Shown: positions 23,031 through 31,818, counted from the first letter of the stretch. The stretch: 48,459 nucleotides of DNA from Oscillospiraceae bacterium (GCA_015068425.1 SVKK01000015.1:1-48459); one strand, 5' to 3'. Notes: a model not told the origin generated them from the sequence alone. Program-made: numbers and translations.

Positions 23031-24515
23031 ATGGATGAAAACAGAAACAGCTGGTATGACCAGAGCACCCCTTCCGACTGGTATGCATCCCCCGAAGCCC
23101 CCAAGGCTGCCGCCGCTCCCGCAGCGCCCGCTTCTCCCAAAAAGCCTCGCCGCAAGCGTACCGGTTTGAAAATTACAATGATAATAGTTCTGGTGATTAT
23201 GCTTATTGCGGGAACAGCCTTTATTTTTGCCGACGGCATAGAGAATCTGGAGGATTTCGTTCTTTCCATTCAGGGCATTTATGTGGAAGACGATGTGCTT
23301 GAGGATAAAATAGAAGATGAAATTGAAAATAATCTTGAAAATCTTCCAAACTTTTTCAACGGTTTAATTCCCGGCTTCGGCAACATTATTCCCGATATCG
23401 AGGGAGATTTTGAGATAATCATCCCCGAAAACGACGCCACTCCCGATGACCCCGACGACGGAGATCTCCCCAAGGATTTCCGGGACTTTTTCGATAAATA
23501 TTACACCGCCGAGGACACCATTGAAGCCAGCAACCTCCCCCGTGCGGAGACCAAGGGCAATTTTGAGCTTGAGCTTTATTTCAAACGTGACAGCGAAAAA
23601 TTGGCTCTTGATGAGCTTTATGAGCGCTGCGCCCCCTCTATTGTAGGCGTTATGGCCGAGTATGAGGGCAAAATGGGTTATGGCTGGGGCAGCGGCATTA
23701 TTCTCAGTGCCGATGGCTATATAGTCACAAACGCCCATGTTATTTCCGAAGCCGACAAGTGCACTGTAATTCTTTGGAACGGCAAAGAATGTCCCGCTCT
23801 TTTGGTTGGCGAAGACAGCCAGACAGACCTTGCTGTGCTGAAAATTGATGCCAAAGGCCTTATTCCCGCCAAGTTTGGCAACAGCGATGAGCTTAGAGTG
23901 GGTGAAGAGGTTGCCGCTATAGGCAATCCTCTTGGCAGCGAGTTCTCCCACACTCTCACAAACGGCATTATTTCCGCCATTGACCGCCATGTGGATTATT
24001 CCGGTACCAACATGCCTCTTATCCAGACAAACGCCGCTATAAACGAAGGAAACAGCGGAGGACCTCTCTTCAATATGTACGGTCAGGTCATCGGCGTTAC
24101 AAATATGAAGATGAGCAATGAATACGGTGTCACCATAGAGGGAATTGGCTTCGCAATTCCCAGCACCACCGTTAAAAAGGTTTGCGACCAGCTTATCGCC
24201 AACGGCAAGGTTGTTGGAAGACCCGGAATAGGAATAACCTGCGGCAGCGTTCCTCCCGAAGCTATGGAGGAATACGGCCTTCCCGAGGGTCTTTATATAA
24301 CCGAGGTCAGCGAAGGCAGCGACGCCAAGGCAAAGGGTATTCTTCCCGGAGATGTTCTAACCCATATCAACGGCATCAAGGTTCTCACCACAGATGATGT
24401 TCTTGTTATCCGCGATGAACATCAGGTTGGAGATTTTCTCCGCTTCACCATTTACCGGGACGGAAAAACCTTTGAGGTTGATGTTGAGATCTATGATCTT
24501 GGCAATATCTATTGA
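23031..24515 (+). CDS. Membrane-anchored HtrA/DegP-family serine protease
   Basis: 494 aa. A cytoplasmic N-terminal tail rich in Ala/Pro, then a single TM (about residues 46-67) anchors it with the protease outside. Trypsin-like catalytic triad: H236 (TNAHV), D266 (TDLAVL), S342 (GNSGGP). A C-terminal PDZ domain at about 395-485. A ~100-residue acidic linker (about 85-165, many D/E) precedes the protease domain, longer than in most HtrA proteins. It degrades or refolds misfolded exported proteins. It begins 20 bp after the kinase, in the same unit, consistent with an envelope-stress module like CssRS-HtrA (analogy, inferred). Terminator follows. Confidence 0.94.
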   Translation: MDENRNSWYDQSTPSDWYASPEAPKAAAAPAAPASPKKPRRKRTGLKITMIIVLVIMLIAGTAFIFADGIENLEDFVLSIQGIYVEDDVLEDKIEDEIENNLENLPNFFNGLIPGFGNIIPDIEGDFEIIIPENDATPDDPDDGDLPKDFRDFFDKYYTAEDTIEASNLPRAETKGNFELELYFKRDSEKLALDELYERCAPSIVGVMAEYEGKMGYGWGSGIILSADGYIVTNAHVISEADKCTVILWNGKECPALLVGEDSQTDLAVLKIDAKGLIPAKFGNSDELRVGEEVAAIGNPLGSEFSHTLTNGIISAIDRHVDYSGTNMPLIQTNAAINEGNSGGPLFNMYGQVIGVTNMKMSNEYGVTIEGIGFAIPSTTVKKVCDQLIANGKVVGRPGIGITCGSVPPEAMEEYGLPEGLYITEVSEGSDAKAKGILPGDVLTHINGIKVLTTDDVLVIRDEHQVGDFLRFTIYRDGKTFEVDVEIYDLGNIY

Positions 24516-24529
24516 TAATCGGATATATT

Positions 24530-24564
24530 AAAGGGTCTCCCCGTTTTGGGGAGACCCTTTTTTT
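24530..24564 (+). terminator. Terminator of the kinase-htrA unit
   Basis: AAAGGGTCTCCCC-gtttt-GGGGAGACCCTTT, a 13-bp perfect stem followed by TTTT. Confidence 0.95.
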
Positions 24565-24574
24565 GCGGCGTGTG

Positions 24575-24756
24575 CGGCGGGAGTAAACCCCCGCCCCTAC
24601 GGTGGGTGCATTTTTGTAGGGAGCGGTTTTGACCGTTCCGAAAACACAACTCCTCATCTGCGGGCGGGCATTGCCCGCCCCTACGGAAGGTGCGGCGTGT
24701 AAAGGCTTCCCTTGGGGGAAGGCTGTAGGGGCGGACCGATGTGTCCGCCCGGCACA
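24575..24756. repeat. Cluster of GTAG-footed palindromes
   Basis: Four palindromes in about 180 bp: GGCGGGagtaaacCCCCGCCCCTAC (24577-24600), GTAGGGAGCGGTtttgACCGTTCC (24616-24640), GGGCGGGCattGCCCGCCCCTAC (about 24661-24682) and GTAGGGGCGGACcgatgtGTCCGCCC (24725-24750). All share the GTAGGG/CCCTAC foot but have different arms. No coding potential. Confidence 0.7.
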
Positions 24757-24763
24757 AAATATT

Positions 24764-25075
24764 ACGAGGTACAGCCCCCGGTGCTGCCGAACAGGCAGCC
24801 AGAGGCAGCAGCGTCCCGAGCGGAAAACGAGGGAAGCACATTAAGGTTTGGTCTTTGATTATGTGGCACAGAGCCGTTTCTTGCATTGTACCGGGGAGTT
24901 TGTCAAGAGGGCACACCCTCTTGACCCTGTTTTTCTTTCCATATTCTTTTTGGCTGCGTAGGGGACGGCGTCCCCGACGTCCCGTAACTTCCCTCCTCGC
25001 AGCATAGCTGCTGCGGTCGATGGCTAAAAACATGCCACCGGCATGTTTTCTTAACGCCCCGACGTCGGAGACAAC
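24764..25075 (+). repeat. Composite structured repeat, copy e with insertion
   Basis: It starts ACGAGGTACAGCC; hairpin 1 is GCTGCC-gaaca-GGCAGC, then CAGCAGCGTCC, GATTATGTGGCACA, hairpin 2 GTCAAGAGGG...CCCTCTTGAC, CCTGTTTTTCTTT and the left arm CCATATTCTTTTTG at about 24939-24953. The right arm of hairpin 3 is absent: a GTAGGGGACGGCGTCCCC palindrome and the nested element at 24985-25058 intervene before the end motif GTCGGAGACAAC. Confidence 0.82.
24985..25058 (+). repeat. Nested ~75-bp element inside composite copy e
   Basis: TAACTTCCCTCCTCGC, hairpin GCAGCatagctGCTGC, GGTCgaTGGCTAAAA, hairpin AACATGCCaccGGCATGTT, then TTCTTAACGCC. The same sequence with compensatory arm changes sits inside composite copy f at 39636-39708 at a different internal point, so it appears to be an independent unit. 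Confidence 0.75.
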
Positions 25076-25260
25076 ACAGACAATCCCTCCGTCTCGGCTA
25101 AAGCCGAGCCACCTCCCTTTGCACAAGGGAGGCTTATTCGGCGCGCCCCTACAGTGGGTGCATTTTTGTAGGGAACGGTCTTGACCGTTCCGAAATAACC
25201 CCTCATCCGTCATTTGTTGTCGCAAATGTCACCTTCCCCAAGAGGAAGGCTTTAGCGGGG
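25076..25260. repeat. Two-hairpin units and GTAG palindrome before dnaA
   Basis: AATCCCTCCGTCTCGGCtaaaGCCGAGCCACCTCCCTTtgcacAAGGGAGGCTT (25081-25133 approx.), GTAGGGAACGGTcttgACCGTTCC (25168-25192), and CCTCATCCGTCATTTG...CAAATGTCACCTTCCCC...GAGGAAGGCTTT (about 25201-25254). The remaining 25261-25330 is AT-rich without a gene. Confidence 0.65.
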
Positions 25261-25330
25261 ACTTATTTTCCACCTTGTTGGTTATAATTCAAAACATAAT
25301 CAACATATACTTTATTTATAATATAATATC

Positions 25331-25359
25331 TTGCTTTTTTTCGGATTTTGTGCTAAAAT
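25331..25359 (+). promoter_or_regulatory. Promoter of dnaA
   Basis: TTGCTT (25331-25336), 17-bp spacer, TAAAAT (25354-25359). The leader to the dnaA ATG is about 55 nt and contains TTTTCAACA (25391-25399), a weak DnaA-box-like sequence that might allow autoregulation. Confidence 0.6.
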
Positions 25360-25419
25360 TTAGGCTAATGGAGTTTGCTCAAAAAGCGACTTTTCAACAT
25401 TTTTAAGGGGATTGATGAT

Positions 25420-26736
25420 ATGAATTCCATCAACGATATATGGGCCGGAATAATGGAGATACTCTCCGGTCAGCTTACAAGCACCGCAATAAACGCCTGG
25501 TTTTCCGACTGCACTCCCATTGAACTGGAGGACGGAAAATTCATTATCCATACTCCCACCGCCTTCAAGAAGGGCATAATCTCTCAGCGCTTTGGAGACA
25601 GCATTCGCGCCGCACTCAGCGACCTTTTCTCCTGCGATTTTGAACTTGTCATTCTTGCCGGAGACGAGATAAACGAATACCGCGATGAGGTTAAAGACCG
25701 CAACACTCTTCCCGAGATGGACGGCTACACCTTTGATAACTTCATCGTTGGCAAGAGCAACCAGCATGCTCACGCCGCCGCTTTGGGCGCTACCAGAAAT
25801 CCCGGCAGCAAAACATATAACCCCCTTTTCATATACGGAAACTCCGGTCTCGGTAAAACCCATCTTCTTCTGGCAATAGGCTCCGCCATTCACGAAAATG
25901 ACCCCGCCGCAAAAATTGCCTATGTTAAGGGCGACGATTTCACAAACGAAATGGTGCGCTCCATAAAGGAAGGTTCTGCCGAAGAATTCCGCCAGAAATA
26001 CAGAAATGTGGATCTCTTCCTCGTCGACGATATCCAGTTCATTTCCGGCAAAGAGGCAACTCAGGAAGAATTCTTCCATACCTTCAACAATATCTATGAA
26101 GCCGGTCATCAGATAGTAATCACCTCCGACCGTCCTCCCATGGATATGATGAAGCTTGATGACCGTCTCCGCACCCGTTTTGAGGGAGGTTTGCTTGTTG
26201 ATGTTCAGCCCCCCGATGTTGAGACAAGAATGGCCATCATCCGCAACAAGGCCGGACAGCTGGGCATGCAGCTTAGCGACGGCGTTGTTCAGTATATTGC
26301 GGACAGCGTTAAAAGCAATATTCGTCAGATAGAAGGCGTTGTAAAGCGGCTCACCGCTTTCCGGGAGATAATCCACGGAGAGATCAATATTGAGACCGTT
26401 AACAGAGCCATGAAGGACGTTATCCGTATGGGAAGCTTTGTGCCCACCCCCGATATAATCATCGAGGAGACCGCAAGATACTTCTCCATAAGCCCCGACG
26501 AGATAAAGGGTCAGCGCAGAAGCAAAAATATCGCCATTGCCCGCCATGTCAGCATCTACCTTATACGAAGCCTTATAAACCTCTCCCTCAACGATATAGG
26601 TGCGATTTTTGAGGACAGAAACCATGCCACAATTCTTTCCTCTATCCATAAGATAGAGAACATGATAAAGACCGAGCCCGATATGAGCGCAACAATCCGC
26701 GATATCACCAGCAATATAAACTCCAGACAGAGATAA
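25420..26736 (+). CDS. dnaA: Chromosomal replication initiator DnaA
   Basis: 438 aa from ATG 25420, preceded by AAGGGG at 9 nt. Domain I (SINDIWAGIMEIL..., about 1-80), a short domain II, then the AAA+ core with Walker A GNSGLGKTH, Walker B LFLVDDIQF and the DnaA arginine/sensor motifs, and domain IV ending in the signature RNHATILSSIHKIE that recognises DnaA boxes. Binds oriC and opens the duplex. It starts the dnaA-dnaN-yaaA-recF-remB-gyrB-gyrA block. The gene to its left is htrA, not the rpmH-rnpA cluster found upstream of dnaA in many Bacillota. Confidence 0.98.
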   Translation: MNSINDIWAGIMEILSGQLTSTAINAWFSDCTPIELEDGKFIIHTPTAFKKGIISQRFGDSIRAALSDLFSCDFELVILAGDEINEYRDEVKDRNTLPEMDGYTFDNFIVGKSNQHAHAAALGATRNPGSKTYNPLFIYGNSGLGKTHLLLAIGSAIHENDPAAKIAYVKGDDFTNEMVRSIKEGSAEEFRQKYRNVDLFLVDDIQFISGKEATQEEFFHTFNNIYEAGHQIVITSDRPPMDMMKLDDRLRTRFEGGLLVDVQPPDVETRMAIIRNKAGQLGMQLSDGVVQYIADSVKSNIRQIEGVVKRLTAFREIIHGEINIETVNRAMKDVIRMGSFVPTPDIIIEETARYFSISPDEIKGQRRSKNIAIARHVSIYLIRSLINLSLNDIGAIFEDRNHATILSSIHKIENMIKTEPDMSATIRDITSNINSRQR

Positions 26737-26921
26737 TCCACAATTTATTCAACAGTTTATTAACTTATTGTTGAATAATGTTGAAAGAAAGTTTTCCATA
26801 TTCACTCTGTTAAAAAGCATAAAATTTTCCACTTTTTTCTCCACATAAATTTTCCTGCTTTTTCAATGCTTTTTTGGACTTTTCAACATAAATTGTCTCC
26901 TAATACTAATACTGCTAATTT
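26734..26921. other. oriC: Candidate oriC between dnaA and dnaN
   Basis: 239-bp AT-rich gap. DnaA-box-like 9-mers: TAATCCACA (26734-26742) and TTCTCCACA (26837-26845), each one mismatch from TTATCCACA, plus weaker TTTTCAACA (26880-26888). A perfect inverted repeat TTATTCAACA (26745-26754) / TGTTGAATAA (26769-26778) and the triplet-like stretch TAATACTAATACTGCTAAT (26901-26919) might serve unwinding. No perfect consensus box is present, so origin function is only probable. Confidence 0.5.
26893..26921 (+). promoter_or_regulatory. Possible promoter of dnaN
   Basis: TTGTCT (26893-26898), 17 bp, TAATTT (26916-26921), about 55 bp before the dnaN start. It overlaps the candidate unwinding stretch. 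The -10 match is weak. Confidence 0.35.
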
Positions 26922-26975
26922 TTAAATTCTTTCTTTCTTAATAAGAAAATATTTTTAATTCGGGAGGAAATAAAA

Positions 26976-28082
26976 ATGAAATTTACCTGTGTAAAAAGCG
27001 TTCTCCAGAGCGCAGTAAATATAGCATCCCGCGCCGCCTCTTCCAAAAGCCCCATTCCCGCTCTTGAAGGTATTCTGCTTGAGGCAGGCCCTGCAGGCTT
27101 AAAGCTCACCGGCTATGACCTTAAAAAGGGTATTTATACCACCGTTGAAGCTGAGGTAAGTCAGCCCGGCTCCATTGTAATCGGAGCAAAAATATTTGCC
27201 GACATAATTCGCAGCCTTCCCGAAGGTGTTGTAAGCATCAAAACCGAGGGACTGAATGTATCCATTTCCTGCGAAAATTCCGATTTTAAGATCATAGGAA
27301 TTGATTTCAAGGATTATCCCGAGCTTCCTTCCATAGATCAGCACAGAGGAATTTCCCTTCCTCAGAACATACTGGGCGAGATGATTCGCCAGACCATTTT
27401 CGCCGTAAGCGATAACGAAGCCCGTCCCGTATATACCGGCGAGATGTTTGAAATAGCCGATGGCTGCCTCACTCTGGTAGCTGTTGACGGTTACCGTCTT
27501 GCGCTGAGAAGAGAAAAAATTGAAAAGGAAATGGAAAACTACTCCTTTATAGTTCCCGGCAACGCACTCAGCGACCTTGAAAAGCTCTGCGGCGACAATG
27601 ACGAGGATGTTACCATTGCTCTTGGTAATAAGCATATATCCTTCACCATAGGAAAAACCGTTATTATTTCCCGCCGTCTTGAAGGAGATTTCCTTAACTA
27701 CAGAAAAACTGTTCCCGCAGCATTTAACGCAAAAGTTCGCGCCGACCGCCATATGCTTCAGCGCACTGTTGAGCGTGTAAGTCTTATCATTGATGACAAA
27801 ATCAAAAATCCTCTTCGCTGCACCTTTGGCGACGGCGAGGTTCGCATAGCCTGCTCAACCTCTTTGGGTAAGGCAGAGGATATATGCCATGTTGACGGCG
27901 AGGGCAAGGGAATTGAAATAGGCTTCAATAACCGCTATATCCTTGACGCTCTCAAAACCGCTCCCTCTGAGGAAATAAATGTTTGTCTGAACACCGGATC
28001 CTCTCCCTGCATTATCACCCCCGCAGATGAGAGCGATAAGTTCCTTTATATGGTTCTGCCCGTAAGACTCAAGGCTGAATAA
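26976..28082 (+). CDS. dnaN: DNA polymerase III beta subunit (sliding clamp)
   Basis: 368 aa, normal length; three repeated clamp domains. The start MKFTCVKSVLQSAVNIASRA and the C-terminal ending MVLPVRL (peptide-binding region) are typical of DnaN. Forms a ring that tethers polymerase III to DNA. SD GGGAGG before ATG 26976. First gene after the candidate oriC. Confidence 0.97.
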   Translation: MKFTCVKSVLQSAVNIASRAASSKSPIPALEGILLEAGPAGLKLTGYDLKKGIYTTVEAEVSQPGSIVIGAKIFADIIRSLPEGVVSIKTEGLNVSISCENSDFKIIGIDFKDYPELPSIDQHRGISLPQNILGEMIRQTIFAVSDNEARPVYTGEMFEIADGCLTLVAVDGYRLALRREKIEKEMENYSFIVPGNALSDLEKLCGDNDEDVTIALGNKHISFTIGKTVIISRRLEGDFLNYRKTVPAAFNAKVRADRHMLQRTVERVSLIIDDKIKNPLRCTFGDGEVRIACSTSLGKAEDICHVDGEGKGIEIGFNNRYILDALKTAPSEEINVCLNTGSSPCIITPADESDKFLYMVLPVRLKAE

Positions 28083-28115
28083 TCACTTAGCAAAATCCGG
28101 GAAAGGAATAGAAAA

Positions 28116-28328
28116 ATGGAAGATATCACCATAAAAACAGAATTTATAAAGCTTGATGCTTTTTTGAAGTTTGCCGGAGCTGTCGGCACCGGAGGAGAAG
28201 GAAAATTGCTCATCAGCGAAGGTCATGTTCTCGTCAATGACGAGGTTTGCACCATGCGCGGAAAAAAGCTCCGTCCCGGCGACAGAGTCAGAATTGCTGA
28301 CGATGAGTATCTTGTAAGCGGCAACTGA
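28116..28328 (+). CDS. yaaA: S4-domain RNA-binding protein YaaA
   Basis: 70 aa, a single S4 RNA-binding domain (IKLDAFLKFAGAVGTGGEGK...VLVNDEVCTMRGKKLRPGD). It sits between dnaN and recF, the conserved Bacillota position of YaaA (also called RlbA), and overlaps nothing; recF begins 2 bp after its stop. The precise role is not established; ribosome association is reported for the family. Confidence 0.93.
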   Translation: MEDITIKTEFIKLDAFLKFAGAVGTGGEGKLLISEGHVLVNDEVCTMRGKKLRPGDRVRIADDEYLVSGN

Positions 28329-28330
28329 AA

Positions 28331-29431
28331 ATGAGAGTAGAATCTCTTTATCTCAGGGATTTCAGAAATTACTCCGAGGCCTCCATAAGCTTCGCGGAGG
28401 GTATTAATCTTATATGCGGCAGCAACGCTCAGGGCAAGACAAATATGCTGGAAGCAGTATATATGCTCACGGGCGGACGAAGCTTCCGCACCCGCTTTGA
28501 CAGGGAAATGATAGGATTTGATGCCCTTTCCGCAGAAATAAAGGCGGAGATTTTTGCTTCGGAGCGCAAACAGAAGCTTGAAATTAGTCTAAAGAGGGGT
28601 CTTAAAAAAGAAATAAGACTCAACGGAGTAAAAAAAAGCTCAGGTGAGCTTGGAGAAACTCTTAAAGCTGTTCTCTTCTGTCCGGATGATCTCAACCTGA
28701 TAAAAGACGGAGCTGCCGCCCGACGCCGTCTTATGGACATGGCAATATGCCAGCTGCGTCCGGGTTATTCCAAGCTCCTTTCCGACTTCAATAAGCTCTA
28801 CGAAAACAAAAGCAGAATTTTGAGAGATTTCAAAGAAAATCCTTCAATGCTGGATACTCTCGATGATTTTTCCCGCTCTCTCGCATTGGTAAGCGCCAGA
28901 ATGATACGCTACAGAGCTTCCTTTGCCCGAAGATTGGCGGAAACCGCTTTTCCCATCCACAGCGAGTTTTCCGGCAGGGGAGAGGAACTGGAAATAAAAT
29001 ATTCCACTGTAAGCACCGTTAAAGATCCCACCGCTTCCGTGGAACAGATTTTCGGAGAGATAATGGAGCATCAGCAAAGCCACCGCTCAGCCGAGCTTTC
29101 TTCCGGAAGCTGTCTCACCGGCGCCCATAAGGACGAGCTGGAGATAAGCATAAACGGCCGGGCTGCCCGTTCATTTGCGTCTCAGGGTCAGACCAGAACC
29201 GCTGCGCTGAGCATCAAAATGGCGGAGAGGGAGATAATTTTGGCAGAAACGGGAGAACCTCCCGTCCTGCTGCTTGATGATGTTTTAAGCGAGCTGGATG
29301 CCCGACGCCAGGAATTTGTCCTAAACCGCATAGGCGGAGGACAGACTCTCATCACCTGCTGCGAGGACGAGGATATATCCCAGCGCACCGGCGGCAGAGT
29401 AATTATGGTGGAAAACGGCAGAGTTATTTGA
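28331..29431 (+). CDS. recF: DNA replication and repair protein RecF
   Basis: 366 aa. ABC-type (SMC-like) ATPase: Walker A GSNAQGKTNMLEA (about residues 30-42), signature region and Walker B LLLDDVLSELD near the C-terminus. Loads RecA with RecO/RecR at gaps behind replication forks. Very close spacing after yaaA indicates translational coupling. Confidence 0.97.
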   Translation: MRVESLYLRDFRNYSEASISFAEGINLICGSNAQGKTNMLEAVYMLTGGRSFRTRFDREMIGFDALSAEIKAEIFASERKQKLEISLKRGLKKEIRLNGVKKSSGELGETLKAVLFCPDDLNLIKDGAAARRRLMDMAICQLRPGYSKLLSDFNKLYENKSRILRDFKENPSMLDTLDDFSRSLALVSARMIRYRASFARRLAETAFPIHSEFSGRGEELEIKYSTVSTVKDPTASVEQIFGEIMEHQQSHRSAELSSGSCLTGAHKDELEISINGRAARSFASQGQTRTAALSIKMAEREIILAETGEPPVLLLDDVLSELDARRQEFVLNRIGGGQTLITCCEDEDISQRTGGRVIMVENGRVI

Positions 29432-29447
29432 TTAAAAAGGATAGATT

Positions 29448-29711
29448 ATGTATCTGCACATAGGAAATGACTTTGTGGTGAAAAAAAGCGATATTGTCGC
29501 GATTTTTGACCTTGATAATACATCTCAGTCCCTATTGACGAGAAAATACCTTTCCCGCTGCGAAAAAGAGGGAAGGGTTATTAATGCCAGCGGAGAGGAG
29601 CTGCCAAAAAGCTTCGTCGTCTGCTCTTATAATAATTCCCAGAAGGTTTATCTCAGCCAGCTCAACTCCTCAACCTTGCTCCGCCGCAGCGATCAGAAGG
29701 GTTTGGAGTGA
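29448..29711 (+). CDS. remB: DUF370 protein RemB (YaaB)
   Basis: 87 aa. MYLHIGNDFVVKKSDIVAIFDLDNTS is characteristic of the DUF370/RemB family, and its location between recF and gyrB is the conserved one. In Bacillus subtilis RemB affects extracellular matrix expression with RemA; its biochemical role is unclear. SD AAAAGGAT is weak. 16 bp downstream of recF. Confidence 0.92.
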   Translation: MYLHIGNDFVVKKSDIVAIFDLDNTSQSLLTRKYLSRCEKEGRVINASGEELPKSFVVCSYNNSQKVYLSQLNSSTLLRRSDQKGLE

Positions 29712-29730
29712 GAGAATATAGAGGCTCTCC

Positions 29731-29824
29731 TTTCAGGAGAGCTGTCTGCGAAGCAGACTGAGAGGTAATAAAACTACCTCTCCGGCTGCCCTTATGGCAG
29801 CCACCTCCCCTGATAGGGGAGGCA
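29731..29824. repeat. Paired two-hairpin units between remB and gyrB
   Basis: AGGCTCTCCTttcAGGAGAGCT, GTCTGCgaaGCAGAC, TGAGAGGTa, short centre, tACCTCTCC, GGCTGCCcttatGGCAGCC, ACCTCCCCTgatAGGGGAGGC. The same plan as 37580-37690 and 44247-44357. The stem GTCTGC/GCAGAC here is GTCAGC/GCTGAC in the other two copies, a compensatory pair change. It interrupts an otherwise compact operon. Confidence 0.75.
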
Positions 29825-29861
29825 CTGTTGTTTAGCAAAAAAACGGAAGGAAGATAAGAAT

Positions 29862-31811
29862 ATGTCTGACATTACCGAGAAGATAGTAAACGAGTATGAC
29901 GCCAGCCAAATTCAGGTTCTTGAAGGTCTTGAAGCGGTGCGCAAGCGTCCCGGTATGTATATCGGCTCCACCTCCTCCAGCGGTCTCCACCATCTTGTTT
30001 ATGAGATAGTGGATAACGCCATTGACGAGGCTTTGGCCGGCTACTGCAGCCACATCACCGTTACCATAGAGAAGGACAACGTTATTAAGGTTACCGACGA
30101 CGGACGCGGTATCCCCGTTGATATTCAGGAGCAGACCGGAAAACCCGCCCTTGAGGTTGTTTATACCGTTCTCCATGCCGGCGGCAAGTTCGGCGGCGGC
30201 GGTTACAAGGTTTCCGGCGGTCTCCACGGCGTTGGCGCCAGCGTTGTAAACGCTCTCTCCCAGTGGCTGGAGGTTGAAGTCCATAAAAACGGCAATATCT
30301 ATCAGATGAAGTTCAGCCGCGGAAACAAGACTCAGGATATGACCATCATCGGCACCACCGAACGAACCGGTACCACTGTCCGCTTCAAGCCCGATCCGGA
30401 GATGTTTGAGGACACCGTATACAGCTACGAGACCCTCCGGACCCGTATGCAGCAGCAGGCCTTCCTCAACGCCGGTCTTAAAATCAGCATCAGCGACGAG
30501 AGGGAAGAATCCGATGGCGGCAAAGAAACTCCCCGCAGCGAAAATATGTGCTATGAGGGCGGCATCCGGGAGTATGTAAGCTATCTCAACAAAAACAAGA
30601 CCCCTGTCCACGAAAAGGTTATTTATATGTCGGGCAGCAGGGAAGACTCCATTGCCGAGCTTGCTCTGCAGTATAATGACGGCTACAACGAAAATATTGT
30701 TTCCTTCGCCAATAATGTCCGCACTCCCGAGGGCGGCATGCACGAGGAGGGTTTTAAACGCGCGCTTACCAATGTTCTCAATAACTACGGCAAGAGAATG
30801 AAGCTTTTAAAAGACGAGGAGAAAATCTCCGGCGAGGACTGCCGCGAGGGTATAACCTGCGTTATCTCCGTCAAGCTCACCGAGGCTCAGTTCGAAGGAC
30901 AGACAAAGGCCAAACTGGGTAACAGCGAGATAAGAACTCTTGTCAACGCTGTGGTCGGTGAAAAGCTGGAGGAATTCCTTGAGGAAAACCCCGCTGTTGG
31001 CAAGGCTATTATTGAAAAGGCTCTTATGGCATCCCGCGCCCGGGAGGCTGCCAGAAAGGCAAGAGAATCCGTCCGCCGCAAGACCGGTCTTGAGAGCGGA
31101 CAGATGCCCGATAAGCTTCAGGACTGCAACGAGCGTGACCCCAGCCTCTGCGAAATTTACATCGTCGAGGGTGACTCCGCAGCAGGCTCCGCCATTCAGG
31201 GACGCGACTCCCGTTTCCAGGCTATTCTTGCTATGTGGGGCAAGATGCTCAACGTGGAAAAGGCCAGAAGGGACAAGGTTTACACCAACGATAAGCTCTA
31301 TCCCCTTATTGTGGCTCTTGGCGCGGGCATAGGCGAGGAGTTTGACATCAATAAGCTCCGTTATCATAAAATTATTATTATGGCCGATGCCGACGTTGAC
31401 GGCGCCCATATCCGCACTCTTTTACTGACCTTCTTCTTCCGCTTTATGCGTCCTCTTATAGAAAACGGCTATGTTTATTCCGCTGTGCCCCCCCTCTATA
31501 AGCTCACAAGAGGAAAAACCCAGCGCGTTGCCTATTCCGACAGCCAGCGCGACGCTATTTCCGCTGAGCTTCGCGCCGATAACCCCAACGCCAAGGTTGA
31601 AATAAGCCGCTTCAAGGGTCTTGGTGAAATGGACCCCCACGAGCTTTGGGACACCACCATGGACCCCGAAAAGCGCACCCTGCGCCGCGTAACACTGGAT
31701 GATGCCGTGAAGGCCGACCAGATTTTCACCGTACTTATGGGCGAGGAAGTTGAGCCCAGAAAGGAATGGATTGAGCTTAACGCCAAATACGCGGTGAATA
31801 TAGATATATAA
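29862..31811 (+). CDS. gyrB: DNA gyrase subunit B
   Basis: 649 aa, typical short (Gram-positive) GyrB. GHKL ATPase: ...DEALAGYC and [23 protein letters not shown]; the TOPRIM motif EGDSAAGSA and [10 protein letters not shown]-terminal GLGEM...LWDTTMDP. Works with GyrA to introduce negative supercoils. SD GGAAGGAAG before ATG 29862. Normally directly followed by gyrA; here about 420 bp with a transposase relic intervene. Confidence 0.98.
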   Translation: MSDITEKIVNEYDASQIQVLEGLEAVRKRPGMYIGSTSSSGLHHLVYEIVDNAIDEALAGYCSHITVTIEKDNVIKVTDDGRGIPVDIQEQTGKPALEVVYTVLHAGGKFGGGGYKVSGGLHGVGASVVNALSQWLEVEVHKNGNIYQMKFSRGNKTQDMTIIGTTERTGTTVRFKPDPEMFEDTVYSYETLRTRMQQQAFLNAGLKISISDEREESDGGKETPRSENMCYEGGIREYVSYLNKNKTPVHEKVIYMSGSREDSIAELALQYNDGYNENIVSFANNVRTPEGGMHEEGFKRALTNVLNNYGKRMKLLKDEEKISGEDCREGITCVISVKLTEAQFEGQTKAKLGNSEIRTLVNAVVGEKLEEFLEENPAVGKAIIEKALMASRAREAARKARESVRRKTGLESGQMPDKLQDCNERDPSLCEIYIVEGDSAAGSAIQGRDSRFQAILAMWGKMLNVEKARRDKVYTNDKLYPLIVALGAGIGEEFDINKLRYHKIIIMADADVDGAHIRTLLLTFFFRFMRPLIENGYVYSAVPPLYKLTRGKTQRVAYSDSQRDAISAELRADNPNAKVEISRFKGLGEMDPHELWDTTMDPEKRTLRRVTLDDAVKADQIFTVLMGEEVEPRKEWIELNAKYAVNIDI

Positions 31812-31818
31812 AGACGAT

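Noticed and set aside
24575-25260. CRISPR array
   Set aside because: Repeats are palindromic, of mixed families, of differing length and without regular unique spacers; no cas genes are present.
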